Shown here in pieces: positions 1 to 7,252 of a stretch of DNA of 64,000 bases (position 1 is the stretch's first letter; each line of letters opens with the position of its first letter). A program made the position numbers and the translations under genes. The stretch is from assembly GCF_900142735.1 (NCBI RefSeq), contig NZ_FRBY01000004.1, positions 186,001 to 250,000 of the forward strand, written 5' to 3'. The DNA comes from Flavobacterium saccharophilum (GTDB lineage: Bacteria > Bacteroidota > Bacteroidia > Flavobacteriales > Flavobacteriaceae). The notes under the pieces are model-generated. The model did not search any database. It had not been told where the DNA came from and saw nothing but the letters and a program-made list of their open reading frames with translations.

Positions 1-583
1 TGTTGTTCATAAAAAACTTCAGCATATAAGCTTGGTTTTTATTAATTGTAGTCTGCAAAAGCCCGGCTGTTGTATAGTTTGGACTTGTTGCCGATGAAAG
101 CCATTCTAGATTAACAGCAGTTGAAGCAGGGGATAGTCGTAATGCGGCAAATGTTTGTGGTAAACTTAATCCGCTGGCACTGGTAAAATTGCTGCCGTTA
201 CCAAAATACAATAAAAACCTGCCATTAGTTCCTGAACTGATATTCATCTTGCATTCAAAAGTGGCAACAGTTGTGGCGGTAAAAGGAGCAAGGCCAAATT
301 TTGCACCAGATACGGTTGTACCGCCGGTCATTTTAAGTTCGGCTCCAGTACCGCCGGCAAAACTGGAAGAAATTAATTCAACAGGGCCTTCGGTGGTTGA
401 CGAAGCCCTAACACTCGCATTACCTCCGCCAGTGACAGGTGCGGGTAAATAAGTGGAACTATAATTATTGGATGTGTAGGGAGCTGCAGTGGCAGTGCCA
501 AAGTCATATACCCAACTGGAATTTTGTGCTTTGGCTTCTAACAAAGCAAATACACAGAGCAAAGCAAGTAAACTTTTTTTCAT
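1..583 (-). CDS. Secreted protein, 3' end outside window (partial)
   Basis: An open frame runs from an ATG at 583 leftwards off the window edge (194 codons visible). It starts MKKSLLALLCVFALLEAKAQ, a standard signal peptide with a cleavage site after AKAQ. The mature part begins NSSWVYDFGTAT and is rich in Ser, Thr, Gly and Asn, with beta-strand-like patterning typical of large secreted Bacteroidetes adhesins or carbohydrate-active proteins exported by the type IX system. No catalytic motif is visible in the available part. It lies upstream of a GH88 gene in the same orientation (144 bp gap), so a role in the same polysaccharide locus is an inference. The family is not recognised. Confidence 0.75.
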   Translation of the reverse strand, partial: MKKSLLALLCVFALLEAKAQNSSWVYDFGTATAAPYTSNNYSSTYLPAPVTGGGNASVRASSTTEGPVELISSSFAGGTGAELKMTGGTTVSGAKFGLAPFTATTVATFECKMNISSGTNGRFLLYFGNGSNFTSASGLSLPQTFAALRLSPASTAVNLEWLSSATSPNYTTAGLLQTTINKNQAYMLKFFMNN

Positions 584-726
584 AATTATAGAGGTTTTTT
601 GGTTGCGTTAGTAAATCAGCAATTGTATAGCTGGATTATACTTGCCAGCTATACACAAGCTTCTGTTTTTTTTTCTATAGGTAATATGTTTTAATGTTTA
701 GTATTAATTGAATTGTATTATTTTTT

Positions 727-1929
727 TTAAAGTTGAATTTTTTTGATTTCGGCATATCTCTTTAAGGCTTCCAAATAATAATAGTCTGCATAATCAAGTG
801 GAGTATCAATTTCAGAATTGTATAAAAAAGCACCTACGCTGTGTTTTAATAAAAAGTAACTATTTTCATCGGGCTTAGCCAAATAGGCATCTGATGATAA
901 AGATTTTAATATTTCTTCAGCGTAATCAATATACTTTTGACCGTCTTTTACTTGTGTGCTTAATTCCAATAAAGCAGATGCTATTACTGCAGCAGCCGAA
1001 GCATCTCTTGGCGCAAGTTCATCAGTTTCTAAGGCATTGTGTACATCATAATCCCATACTGGTATTTTATCTTTTGGTGTTCTGGGATTGTTCATAATGA
1101 ATTTGGCAATATTTTCGGCCTGTTGTAAAAACTTTGGATTTTTGCTGTTTTCATAACATACCGTATATCCATATAAACCCCAAGCCTGACCACGTGCCCA
1201 CGCTGATTCGTCTGTTAATCCCTGATGAGTGGCTTTACGTAAAACTTTTCCGGTTGCAGGGTCATAATCAACAACATGGTAAGAGCTAAAGTCTTTTCTG
1301 AAGTGATTTTTCAAGGTTGTTAAGGCATGGGTATCGGCAGCATTGGTGTATTCTGGTTTGTTGAATTGTTTCGCTCCCCAATACAGATATTCGAGATTCA
1401 TCATATTATCAATAATCACAGGATAATTCCACCATGGAAAATCCCAGGAACGAATTACTCCAATTTTAGGATTAAATCGGGCGTATAGGTTTGCCGCTCC
1501 ATCGCTCAATGCAGGTAAATAGGTTTTGTCTCCCGTAATTCTGTAGGCATTTCCATAAGAGCAGTACAACATAAAACCAACATCATGTGTGTTTTTTATA
1601 TTACGGATAGAATCAAGAGCTAATGTGAATTTTTTAGCGTCTTCTGCTAATTTTTTGTCGCCTGTAAGTTCATATCCGTACCAAAGACTTCCGGGGAAAA
1701 AACCGGTTGTCCAGTCTGTCAAACCCGCTAATCGTACCGTTCCATTTGGATTTACAGAACGGGGATTTTTTCCCGGCTGATAGGTTTGGGCGGCTTTGTT
1801 TAATTGAAAATGAATTACTTCTGTGGTTTTCTTAAACCAATCATAAGTTGGGTCTTCTTGATTGGATTTTGCAAAAGAGCTTAAAGTAATAGCGGAAATA
1901 GCTAGAAATAGGCTGAAGGTTTTTTTCAT
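727..1929 (-). CDS. GH88 unsaturated glucuronyl hydrolase
   Basis: A 400-aa protein with an N-terminal signal peptide (MKKTFSLFLAISAITLSSFA). GH88 enzymes cleave delta-4,5-unsaturated uronic acid from oligosaccharides released by polysaccharide lyases, by hydrating the double bond. The alpha/alpha-barrel signature is visible: GLTDWTTGFFPGSLWYGYEL (about 69-88), the NTHDVGF motif with Asp116, and the IIDNMMNLE motif with Asp174; these match the two catalytic/proton-donor Asp positions of the family. TDESAWARGQAWGLYGY further on is also typical. Length fits the family. It follows the truncated secreted gene in orientation and belongs to a uronic-acid-containing glycan locus that extends beyond the left edge. 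The substrate cannot be named from this gene alone. Confidence 0.9.
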   Translation of the reverse strand: MKKTFSLFLAISAITLSSFAKSNQEDPTYDWFKKTTEVIHFQLNKAAQTYQPGKNPRSVNPNGTVRLAGLTDWTTGFFPGSLWYGYELTGDKKLAEDAKKFTLALDSIRNIKNTHDVGFMLYCSYGNAYRITGDKTYLPALSDGAANLYARFNPKIGVIRSWDFPWWNYPVIIDNMMNLEYLYWGAKQFNKPEYTNAADTHALTTLKNHFRKDFSSYHVVDYDPATGKVLRKATHQGLTDESAWARGQAWGLYGYTVCYENSKNPKFLQQAENIAKFIMNNPRTPKDKIPVWDYDVHNALETDELAPRDASAAAVIASALLELSTQVKDGQKYIDYAEEILKSLSSDAYLAKPDENSYFLLKHSVGAFLYNSEIDTPLDYADYYYLEALKRYAEIKKIQL

Positions 1930-2362
1930 AATTTAATCGTTTATATCCGTATTCAGTTTTGGTGAATATTTTATAAAGCGAAGTTAAACGTGAGGTTGAA
2001 AACGGTATTTCAAATTCTGTTATAAATGTTTTGAATTTGTGTAAAGGTGATATTTCACAAGTCAAAATAAGTTAAATTACAGAGCACAAGTATTTTCTAA
2101 AACTAATTTTTTTGTATTATTTATAGGGTAGTGTCATCCCGAACCCACCTATCAAATCTTTGATAATAGGCGCCTCACAAGTTATTGGTAAAGGGTAAAC
2201 TATTGGTGTACGTGGAATCGTCTGATTTTAATGCATTAATTGTAATTCTTAAATTGTATCTTACCTGTACCTTCAGTATACTTAATATAGGTCAAAAGTG
2301 CCACGATTCTGCCATAGAAATTTCGGGCATTTTTATAAAGTTTGAAAAGTGCCTTAAATGCA
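1930..2362. other. Gene-free chromosomal stretch left of the island
   Basis: I see no coding frame with a plausible start or family. The stretch holds a short hairpin around 2147-2170 (arms TATCAAA / TTTGATA) and a class-I copy of the motif GCCACGATTCTGCC near 2299-2315. That motif recurs at the island end and in its interior. Confidence 0.5.
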
Positions 2363-2395
2363 AAAAACCTGCGAATCCTAGGATTTGCAGGTTTT
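2362..2395 (-). terminator. Former tRNA-Tyr terminator
   Basis: A hairpin with 15-bp arms (2364-2378 and 2381-2395, one G-T wobble) is followed on the minus strand by a T run. It sits about 66 bp beyond the displaced tRNA-Tyr 3' end at 2461-2482. This is where the transcription terminator of the tRNA would have been before island insertion. A similar hairpin lies beside the intact tRNA at 32160-32195. Confidence 0.7.
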
Positions 2396-2460
2396 ACCAC
2401 GTTTTTATGGGTTTTTGAAAAGATTGAAAAAGTGATCTTTTTACTTCTTTTACCCTTTTT

Positions 2461-2482
2461 GTGGGGAGAGCAGGATTCGAAC
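2461..2482. repeat. attL: displaced 3' end of tRNA-Tyr
   Basis: Twenty-two bases identical to 32263-32284, which cover the T-arm and acceptor 3' strand of tRNA-Tyr. Nothing resembling the rest of a tRNA follows at 2483 onwards, so this is a partial copy. It is the distal attachment-site repeat of an element inserted in the tRNA 3' end. Confidence 0.85.
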
Positions 2483-2990
2483 TTTACGCCTGAAACCGCT
2501 GTATATGCCACTTTTATTTATGTCTCGAACCTCTGTGCACCGATTCTGCACCCAAAGTCAATTTTACTATTTCAATATTAAATCATTCACAAAAATTAAA
2601 ATACTAACTAATTAATAGACAGTAGTATTATTCTTTTTGTTTTACAAATATATTATAAATATTTAAAATGCAGAGTTTCCGTGAATTTTGGCTTTTTTGC
2701 AAAATTTGAAAAGTTTCCTTTTACTCCATCCACGGAGAAAGAGGTATTCGAATTGTAAATCCAAGACCCCCTTTTTATACTGCAATTCTTAATATTTATG
2801 CCAGGTTCAAAATCTACTGCGCCAAGATTCTGCCACAAATTTAAAATTATCGATTTTTAAAGGTTTTTAACCTATTTTTTTGCGTTTTAACTTGTTAACA
2901 TGAATGCTATAATTTTTAATTGTTTTTTAAAAAAAAATACAGTTTTGTAGTAAAAAAAAAATCACTTCCAAAATAATTTTTAACAAAAAA
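2483..2990. other. Gene-free left end of the island
   Basis: No supported gene. It contains an inverted-repeat motif GTGCACCGATTCTGCAC at 2536-2552 (arms GTGCA/TGCAC), identical to copies at 24980 and 32098, and a class-I motif GCGCCAAGATTCTGCCAC near 2819-2836. These may be recombinase arm sites. The rest is AT-rich. Confidence 0.55.
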
Positions 2991-3024
2991 TTTGTGACTA
3001 ATGATTAGTTTTTAATTAATTTTG
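2991..3024 (+). promoter_or_regulatory. Candidate promoter of the copper operon
   Basis: TTTG at 2991-2994 and TAATTTTG at 3017-3024, separated by 22 bp, fit the Bacteroidetes sigma-A pattern TTTG-N19(17-23)-TAnnTTTG. It lies 17 bp upstream of the first ATG of the copper cluster at 3042. Confidence 0.5.
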
Positions 3025-3041
3025 AATGAAATTTTTATGCA

Positions 3042-3410
3042 ATGAAAAGTATTCACATTTTTTTAATTGTCTTATTTGGTATCTTGTTTGTACCAGGTAA
3101 TGCTTTTGCATGTGAAAACAATTCAGCTAAGCATTCTTACAAGAAAGAAATTTCTTCCAAAACGTGTAATGACGATTGTTGTAAAAAGGATGATCATTCC
3201 AAAACTAAGAATCACAAAGGATGCAGTAGTAAATGCAATCATTCAAAATGCTGTTGTGTATCTTCTACCAATAATTCTATTTCGACTACTGAATGGAACA
3301 ATAGTAGTAATCGTTTTAATTTCTCTTCAGAAAAGCAAAAATTTTACAATTTTGAAACCTCAATATCTTCCGGTTTCAATTCTCTTTGGCTTATACCTAA
3401 AATAGGCTAA
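3042..3410 (+). CDS. Cys/His-rich secreted protein (DUF6660-like)
   Basis: A 122-aa protein with a signal peptide (FLIVLFGILFVPGNAFA) and a mature part dense in Cys, His and Lys: CNDDCCKKDDHSK, CSSKCNHSKCCC. The C-terminus SLWLIPKIG recalls the other small island protein at 18928-19257, which ends IWQPPKFLTI. Small proteins of this shape accompany Bacteroidetes cation-efflux loci and may bind or sense metal in the periplasm. This is inference from composition and context. It is the first gene of the forward metal operon. Confidence 0.65.
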   Translation: MKSIHIFLIVLFGILFVPGNAFACENNSAKHSYKKEISSKTCNDDCCKKDDHSKTKNHKGCSSKCNHSKCCCVSSTNNSISTTEWNNSSNRFNFSSEKQKFYNFETSISSGFNSLWLIPKIG

Positions 3411-3634
3411 ATCAAATTTTGACAGCCATTAGTGTGTCAAATCCGAAGCAATTCTTGCTTTAAAATCATTTATAATATTTGCTAGTTGAATTTTATTAAA
3501 TTTATAGTTAATTCTATTTATTTAATATTCAATTGCTTATTTAATTCTGAATTATTTAAACTTAAAACAAAACGGAAATTCATTAAATGTAATATTTTGA
3601 TGAATTCAATTCTCTTGTTTAATAAAATCAAAAA

Positions 3635-4252
3635 ATGAAAAATTTAATTATCGTATTAAGCGTTTTCTTAACAGCAATTACCGTAGCATCAGCTCAAACA
3701 GCTACAAATAAGGAAGAACAAAAAATAATTTATGTTTGTCCTACACATCCTGACAAAACAAATTCAAGTGCAGGTAAATGTCCAGAATGTGGAATGGACA
3801 TGATTAAAACTATTGAGAAAATAGATACCCACGCTCAAAAAGGAAGCCAACCAATGAGCAAAACAGTAACAAAATATACTTGTCCTATGGATGGCTCTAC
3901 TTCTGATAAACCAGGAAAATGTTCTAAATGCGCAATGGAAATGGTAAAAATTACGCAGAAAATAGATACCCATGCTCAAAAAGGAAGCCAACCGATGAGT
4001 AAAACTGTGACTAAATATGTTTGTCCAATGGATGGTTCCGTTTCTGAGAAATCTGGTCCATGTTCTAAATGTGGCATGGATATGATTAAAACTACTGAGA
4101 AAATAGATACCTACGCTCAAAAGGGAAGCCAACCGATGAGCAAAACTGTGACAAAATATGTTTGTCCAATGGATGGTTCTACTTCTGATGAACCGGGAAA
4201 ATGTCCAAAATGCGGTATGGCAATGATCCTAAAAGAGGAGAAAAAAAAATAG
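3635..4252 (+). CDS. Periplasmic protein with four tandem heavy-metal-binding domains
   Basis: A 205-aa protein: signal peptide (residues 1-20, ending SAQ), then four HMBD/YHS-like units of the form Y-x-C-P-x-H/D-x(10)-C-x-x-C-G/A-M at about 33-56, 81-103, 128-150 and 175-197. Such domains normally occur singly at the N-terminus of CusB adaptors or P-type ATPases; here they form a bead string with linkers EKIDTHAQKGSQPMSKTVTK. The repeat is near identical in DNA with a 141-bp period, so it expanded recently. The second unit has CSKCAME (Gly to Ala). A periplasmic copper or heavy-metal sponge or chaperone for the downstream Cus pump is inferred. It ends KEEKKK. Confidence 0.8.
   Translation: MKNLIIVLSVFLTAITVASAQTATNKEEQKIIYVCPTHPDKTNSSAGKCPECGMDMIKTIEKIDTHAQKGSQPMSKTVTKYTCPMDGSTSDKPGKCSKCAMEMVKITQKIDTHAQKGSQPMSKTVTKYVCPMDGSVSEKSGPCSKCGMDMIKTTEKIDTYAQKGSQPMSKTVTKYVCPMDGSTSDEPGKCPKCGMAMILKEEKKK
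3821..4243 (+). repeat. 141-bp tandem repeat inside the HMBD gene
   Basis: ATAGATACC recurs at 3821, 3962 and 4103, giving a period of 141 bp (47 codons). The copies are nearly identical through the linker and diverge more in the metal-binding part. Copy number could vary between isolates by slippage or recombination without breaking the frame. Confidence 0.85.
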
Positions 4253-4290
4253 CACAATTTTCAATATTTCAACAACTTAAAATTAATAAA

Positions 4291-4857
4291 ATGAAAAATA
4301 TAATTCTTTCAGCCATAGTAATGTCATTCGTATTGGTTTCTTGCAATCAAAAAAGCAAACAAGAAGAAACAGTTAATTCAACAACAAATACACCTGAAGC
4401 AGTAACTGTAAAAGTTAATCCTGGTTCTTTTTCAATTAAAGAAATTGTAACCAATTATTTGTCTTTAAAAAATGCTTTGACCAAAGATGATTCTAATGCT
4501 ACTGCAGATGCAGGTAAAGCAATAGTAACAACTTTGGGTAAAATTGATATGAAAAAATTGTCTGACGAACAGATGAAAACCTATATGGACATTGCCGATG
4601 ATCTTAAGGAACACGCTGAACACATTGGAGATAATGCAGGAAATATTGCGCACCAAAGGGAACATTTTGTTTTAATGAGCAAAGACATCAATGATTTGGT
4701 AGCCACATTTGGAACAGACCAAAAACTGTATCAGGATTTCTGTCCAATGGCTGATGAAGGGAAAGGAGCCATTTGGATAAGCGAGGTAAAAGACATCAAA
4801 AATCCATATTATGGTTCGGAAATGCTCACTTGTGGTTCCGTTAGAAAAGAATTCTAG
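4291..4857 (+). CDS. DUF3347-type copper-associated lipoprotein
   Basis: The start at 4291 was chosen because it gives a lipoprotein signal (MKNIILSAIVMSFVLVSC, lipid Cys18) and avoids overlap with the previous gene. The 188-aa protein has the DUF3347 pattern: helical segment VTNYLSLKNALTKDD, HQREHFVLMSKDI, DLVATFG, then QDFCPMADEGKGAIWISE and NPYYGSEMLTCGSV at the C-terminus. The FCPMA and MLTCG Cys/Met sites are thought to bind copper in this family. It is probably anchored in the periplasm beside the Cus pump; DUF3347 also occurs fused to CusB adaptors. It lies 38 bp after the HMBD gene and 1 bp before the next gene. Confidence 0.8.
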   Translation: MKNIILSAIVMSFVLVSCNQKSKQEETVNSTTNTPEAVTVKVNPGSFSIKEIVTNYLSLKNALTKDDSNATADAGKAIVTTLGKIDMKKLSDEQMKTYMDIADDLKEHAEHIGDNAGNIAHQREHFVLMSKDINDLVATFGTDQKLYQDFCPMADEGKGAIWISEVKDIKNPYYGSEMLTCGSVRKEF

Positions 4858-4858
4858 A

Positions 4859-5347
4859 ATGAAACAAATCTTCAAGAAGGTATTTATTATTGTGGTAATT
4901 TTTATTTTGCTGATGCAATTCTATCGTCCTGCTCGAAACATTATGTTAGAGCAGGATTATACTGCTGATTTTTCTAAAACATATCCGGTTCCTAAAAATG
5001 TAGAATCAATATTACGAACCTCTTGTTATGATTGTCACAGCAATAATACCCACTATCCTTGGTATTCAAACATTCAACCCGTTCGATTTTTTATAGATAG
5101 CCATATAAATCAAGGCAAAGAGGAATTGAACTTTAATGAATTTGGAAATTATTCAAAACGCAAACAAAACAGCAAATTGAAAGCTATTACTAAAGAAATC
5201 AAGGGAGATGATATGCCATTGGCTTCATACACTTTGATTCATAAAAACGCAATGCTTTCTAATAATCAAAAACAGGAAGTAATCAACTGGATAAATACAC
5301 TTGAAAATAACGAATACCCTAACAACAAACAAATCTTACAGAATTAA
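4859..5347 (+). CDS. Membrane-anchored haem-binding-domain protein
   Basis: The ATG at 4859 directly follows the previous stop. The 162-aa protein has one N-terminal membrane anchor (IFKKVFIIVVIFILLMQFY), then the Haem_bd pattern SILRTSCYDCHSNNTHYPWY with a CxxCH haem-attachment motif, and a DDMPLASYTLIHKNAMLSN segment typical of the family. It is a periplasmic c-type cytochrome-like protein, frequently met in Bacteroidetes metal-efflux operons. Its electron partner is unknown; a role in copper redox handling is inference. Confidence 0.75.
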   Translation: MKQIFKKVFIIVVIFILLMQFYRPARNIMLEQDYTADFSKTYPVPKNVESILRTSCYDCHSNNTHYPWYSNIQPVRFFIDSHINQGKEELNFNEFGNYSKRKQNSKLKAITKEIKGDDMPLASYTLIHKNAMLSNNQKQEVINWINTLENNEYPNNKQILQN

Positions 5348-5349
5348 AA

Positions 5350-5949
5350 ATGAAGTTAAATAATAACATAGATAAATTAGGTACACTTGGACTTTTCTTC
5401 ACAGCATTATTTTCTCCATGCTGTTTTCCCCTTTTTGCATTCGTAGCTTCTGCTTTCGGATTAGGGAGTTTCGAATTATTTGGTGGATGGACAATGTGGA
5501 TATTTCAGGTAATGATTTTAATATCAATTGCAGGTTTGATTATTTCTTACAGAAAGCATCACAAACTTTATCCTCTATTGTTTGCCATCCCAAGCGGAGC
5601 AGTCATTTTATATGGATATTATTCCAGTAGTGATTTTCACCATATTTACATTGGTATGTTTGGACTACTAATAGCGACTGGAATTAATTATTACTGTAAT
5701 AAAGTGGGAGGTAATTGTGAAACCTGCACCATATATAACGGAAAATCAGTGGAGCTAAAATCAACTTTAACGTGCCCAAACTGCGGACATGTAAAAGATG
5801 AAATGATGCCAACGGATGCTTGTCAATTTTTTTATGAATGTGAAAAGTGCAAAACAGTTTTAAGACCCAAACAAGGAGATTGTTGTGTTTTTTGTAGCTA
5901 TGGAACTGTAAAATGCCCTCCTATACAAGCCGGAGACAAATGTTGTTAA
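5350..5949 (+). CDS. MerC-like membrane protein with C-terminal GDCC cysteine domain
   Basis: A 199-aa protein. Residues 1-115 hold about four membrane segments; the first carries the paired Cys of mercury transporters (ALFSPCCFPLFAF). Residues 120-199 form a soluble Cys-rich tail with two zinc-ribbon-like pairs (CETC, CPNCGH, CEKC) and a GDCCVFCSYGTVKCPP motif, otherwise seen as a separate small protein in many Proteobacteria. Fusion of a MerC-type carrier to that tail suggests capture or hand-over of soft metal ions. It is in the operon 2 bp after the haem-binding gene. A frameshifted copy of only the MerC half lies at 16355-16545 on the other strand. Confidence 0.7.
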   Translation: MKLNNNIDKLGTLGLFFTALFSPCCFPLFAFVASAFGLGSFELFGGWTMWIFQVMILISIAGLIISYRKHHKLYPLLFAIPSGAVILYGYYSSSDFHHIYIGMFGLLIATGINYYCNKVGGNCETCTIYNGKSVELKSTLTCPNCGHVKDEMMPTDACQFFYECEKCKTVLRPKQGDCCVFCSYGTVKCPPIQAGDKCC

Positions 5950-5961
5950 AATTAAAATATT

Positions 5962-7251
5962 ATGGTAGAAAAATTAATATCATTTTCATTAAAAAATAGA
6001 TCTCTTGTCCTGTTGGTTTCAGCCTGTTTATTTGGTTGGGGAATTTATAGCGTACAGCAAAATCCTATTGATGCCATACCGGATTTATCCGAAAATCAAG
6101 TCATTGTATTTACGGAATGGATGGGCAGAAGCCCGCAGGTTATAGAATCGCAGGTGACTTATCCTTTGGTTTCAAATCTTCAGGGAATTCCAAAAGTAAA
6201 AAATATTCGTGGTGCTTCTATGTTTGGGATGAGCTTCGTGTACATCATTTTTGAAGATAACGTCGATGCCTATTGGGCAAGAACTCGTGTGTTGGAACGA
6301 CTAAATTATGCCCAACGATTATTGCCTCAAAATGTCGTTCCAACATTAGGGCCTGACGGAACAGGTGTTGGACATGTTTTTTGGTATCATCTTGATGCCA
6401 AAGGAATGGACTTAGGAGAACAAAGAGCTTTGCAGGATTGGTACGTGAAGTTTGCCCTGCAAACTGTGCCTGGAGTTGCGGAAGTTGCCTCATTTGGAGG
6501 TTTTGAAAAACAATACCAATTGGTTTTAGATCCTTTAAAAATGCAATATTACAAAGTCAGTATGATGGAAGTGATGAACGCTGTCAAGGCCAATAATAAC
6601 GACGTTGGAGGACGGAAGTTTGAAATGAGTGATATGTCATACATCGTTAGGGGTTTGGGTTATATCAAGAACATTCAAGATGTAGAAGAGATTGCAATTA
6701 AAAATTACAATTCTATTCCGGTACGGGTTAAAGATATTGGATCCATTCAAATGGGAGGTGATTTGCGCTTGGGTATTTTTGATGAAAACGGAACTGGAGA
6801 AGTAGTTGGTGGTATTGTGGTGATGCGATACGGTGAAAATGCCGACAATGTCATAAAAGCCGTTAAAGCCAAAATGAAAGAAGTGGAGAAAGGATTGCCA
6901 GAAGGCGTCACTTTCAAAACCTCTTATGACCGAAGCGATTTGATTGAAAAAGCAATCGAATCCGTCAAAGGAACACTATTCGAAGAAATGATAGCTGTTT
7001 CGATAGTCGTATTACTTTTTCTTTTCCATTGGAGAAGCGCCCTTATTATCCTAATACAAATACCAATTTCGGTGGCTGTTGCCTTTATCTTCCTGCAGGC
7101 TTTTGGGATATCTTCCAATATAATGTCACTTACGGGAATAGCTTTGGCAATTGGAGTTTTAGTAGATGACGGAATTGTGATGGTGGAAAACGCTTATAGG
7201 ACAATTTCGGAGAAACAGGAAGAAATGGATAATAACCAACAAGCTACTTAA
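5962..7251 (+). CDS. cusA: CusA/CzcA RND pump, N-terminal half
   Basis: A 429-aa protein corresponding to TM1, the first porter region and TM2-TM4 of a heavy-metal RND transporter. Visible signatures are NPIDAIPDLSENQVIVFTEW, PKVKNIRGASMFGMSFVYIIF, and TM4 with GIALAIGVLVDDGIVMVENA, including the two proton-relay Asp. It stops (TAA 7249-7251) in the cytoplasmic loop after TM4. The remainder is encoded from 7253 in the next frame. Together the two parts total 1074 residues, the usual length for CusA, with nothing missing. It could be a working split pump, a +1 frameshift mutation or an assembly error. Confidence 0.85.
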   Translation: MVEKLISFSLKNRSLVLLVSACLFGWGIYSVQQNPIDAIPDLSENQVIVFTEWMGRSPQVIESQVTYPLVSNLQGIPKVKNIRGASMFGMSFVYIIFEDNVDAYWARTRVLERLNYAQRLLPQNVVPTLGPDGTGVGHVFWYHLDAKGMDLGEQRALQDWYVKFALQTVPGVAEVASFGGFEKQYQLVLDPLKMQYYKVSMMEVMNAVKANNNDVGGRKFEMSDMSYIVRGLGYIKNIQDVEEIAIKNYNSIPVRVKDIGSIQMGGDLRLGIFDENGTGEVVGGIVVMRYGENADNVIKAVKAKMKEVEKGLPEGVTFKTSYDRSDLIEKAIESVKGTLFEEMIAVSIVVLLFLFHWRSALIILIQIPISVAVAFIFLQAFGISSNIMSLTGIALAIGVLVDDGIVMVENAYRTISEKQEEMDNNQQAT

Positions 7252-7252
7252 A

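Noticed and set aside
2461..2540. A tRNA gene on the left side
   Set aside because: Only the 3' 22 bases match tRNA-Tyr; no anticodon or D arm follows, so it is an attachment-site remnant.
2185..2581. Several overlapping short frames left of and across attL
   Set aside because: They read through a terminator hairpin and the tRNA repeat on both strands and have no protein features.
3764..4132. Antisense frame over the HMBD repeats
   Set aside because: Periodic only because the sense gene is repetitive; no start region or family.
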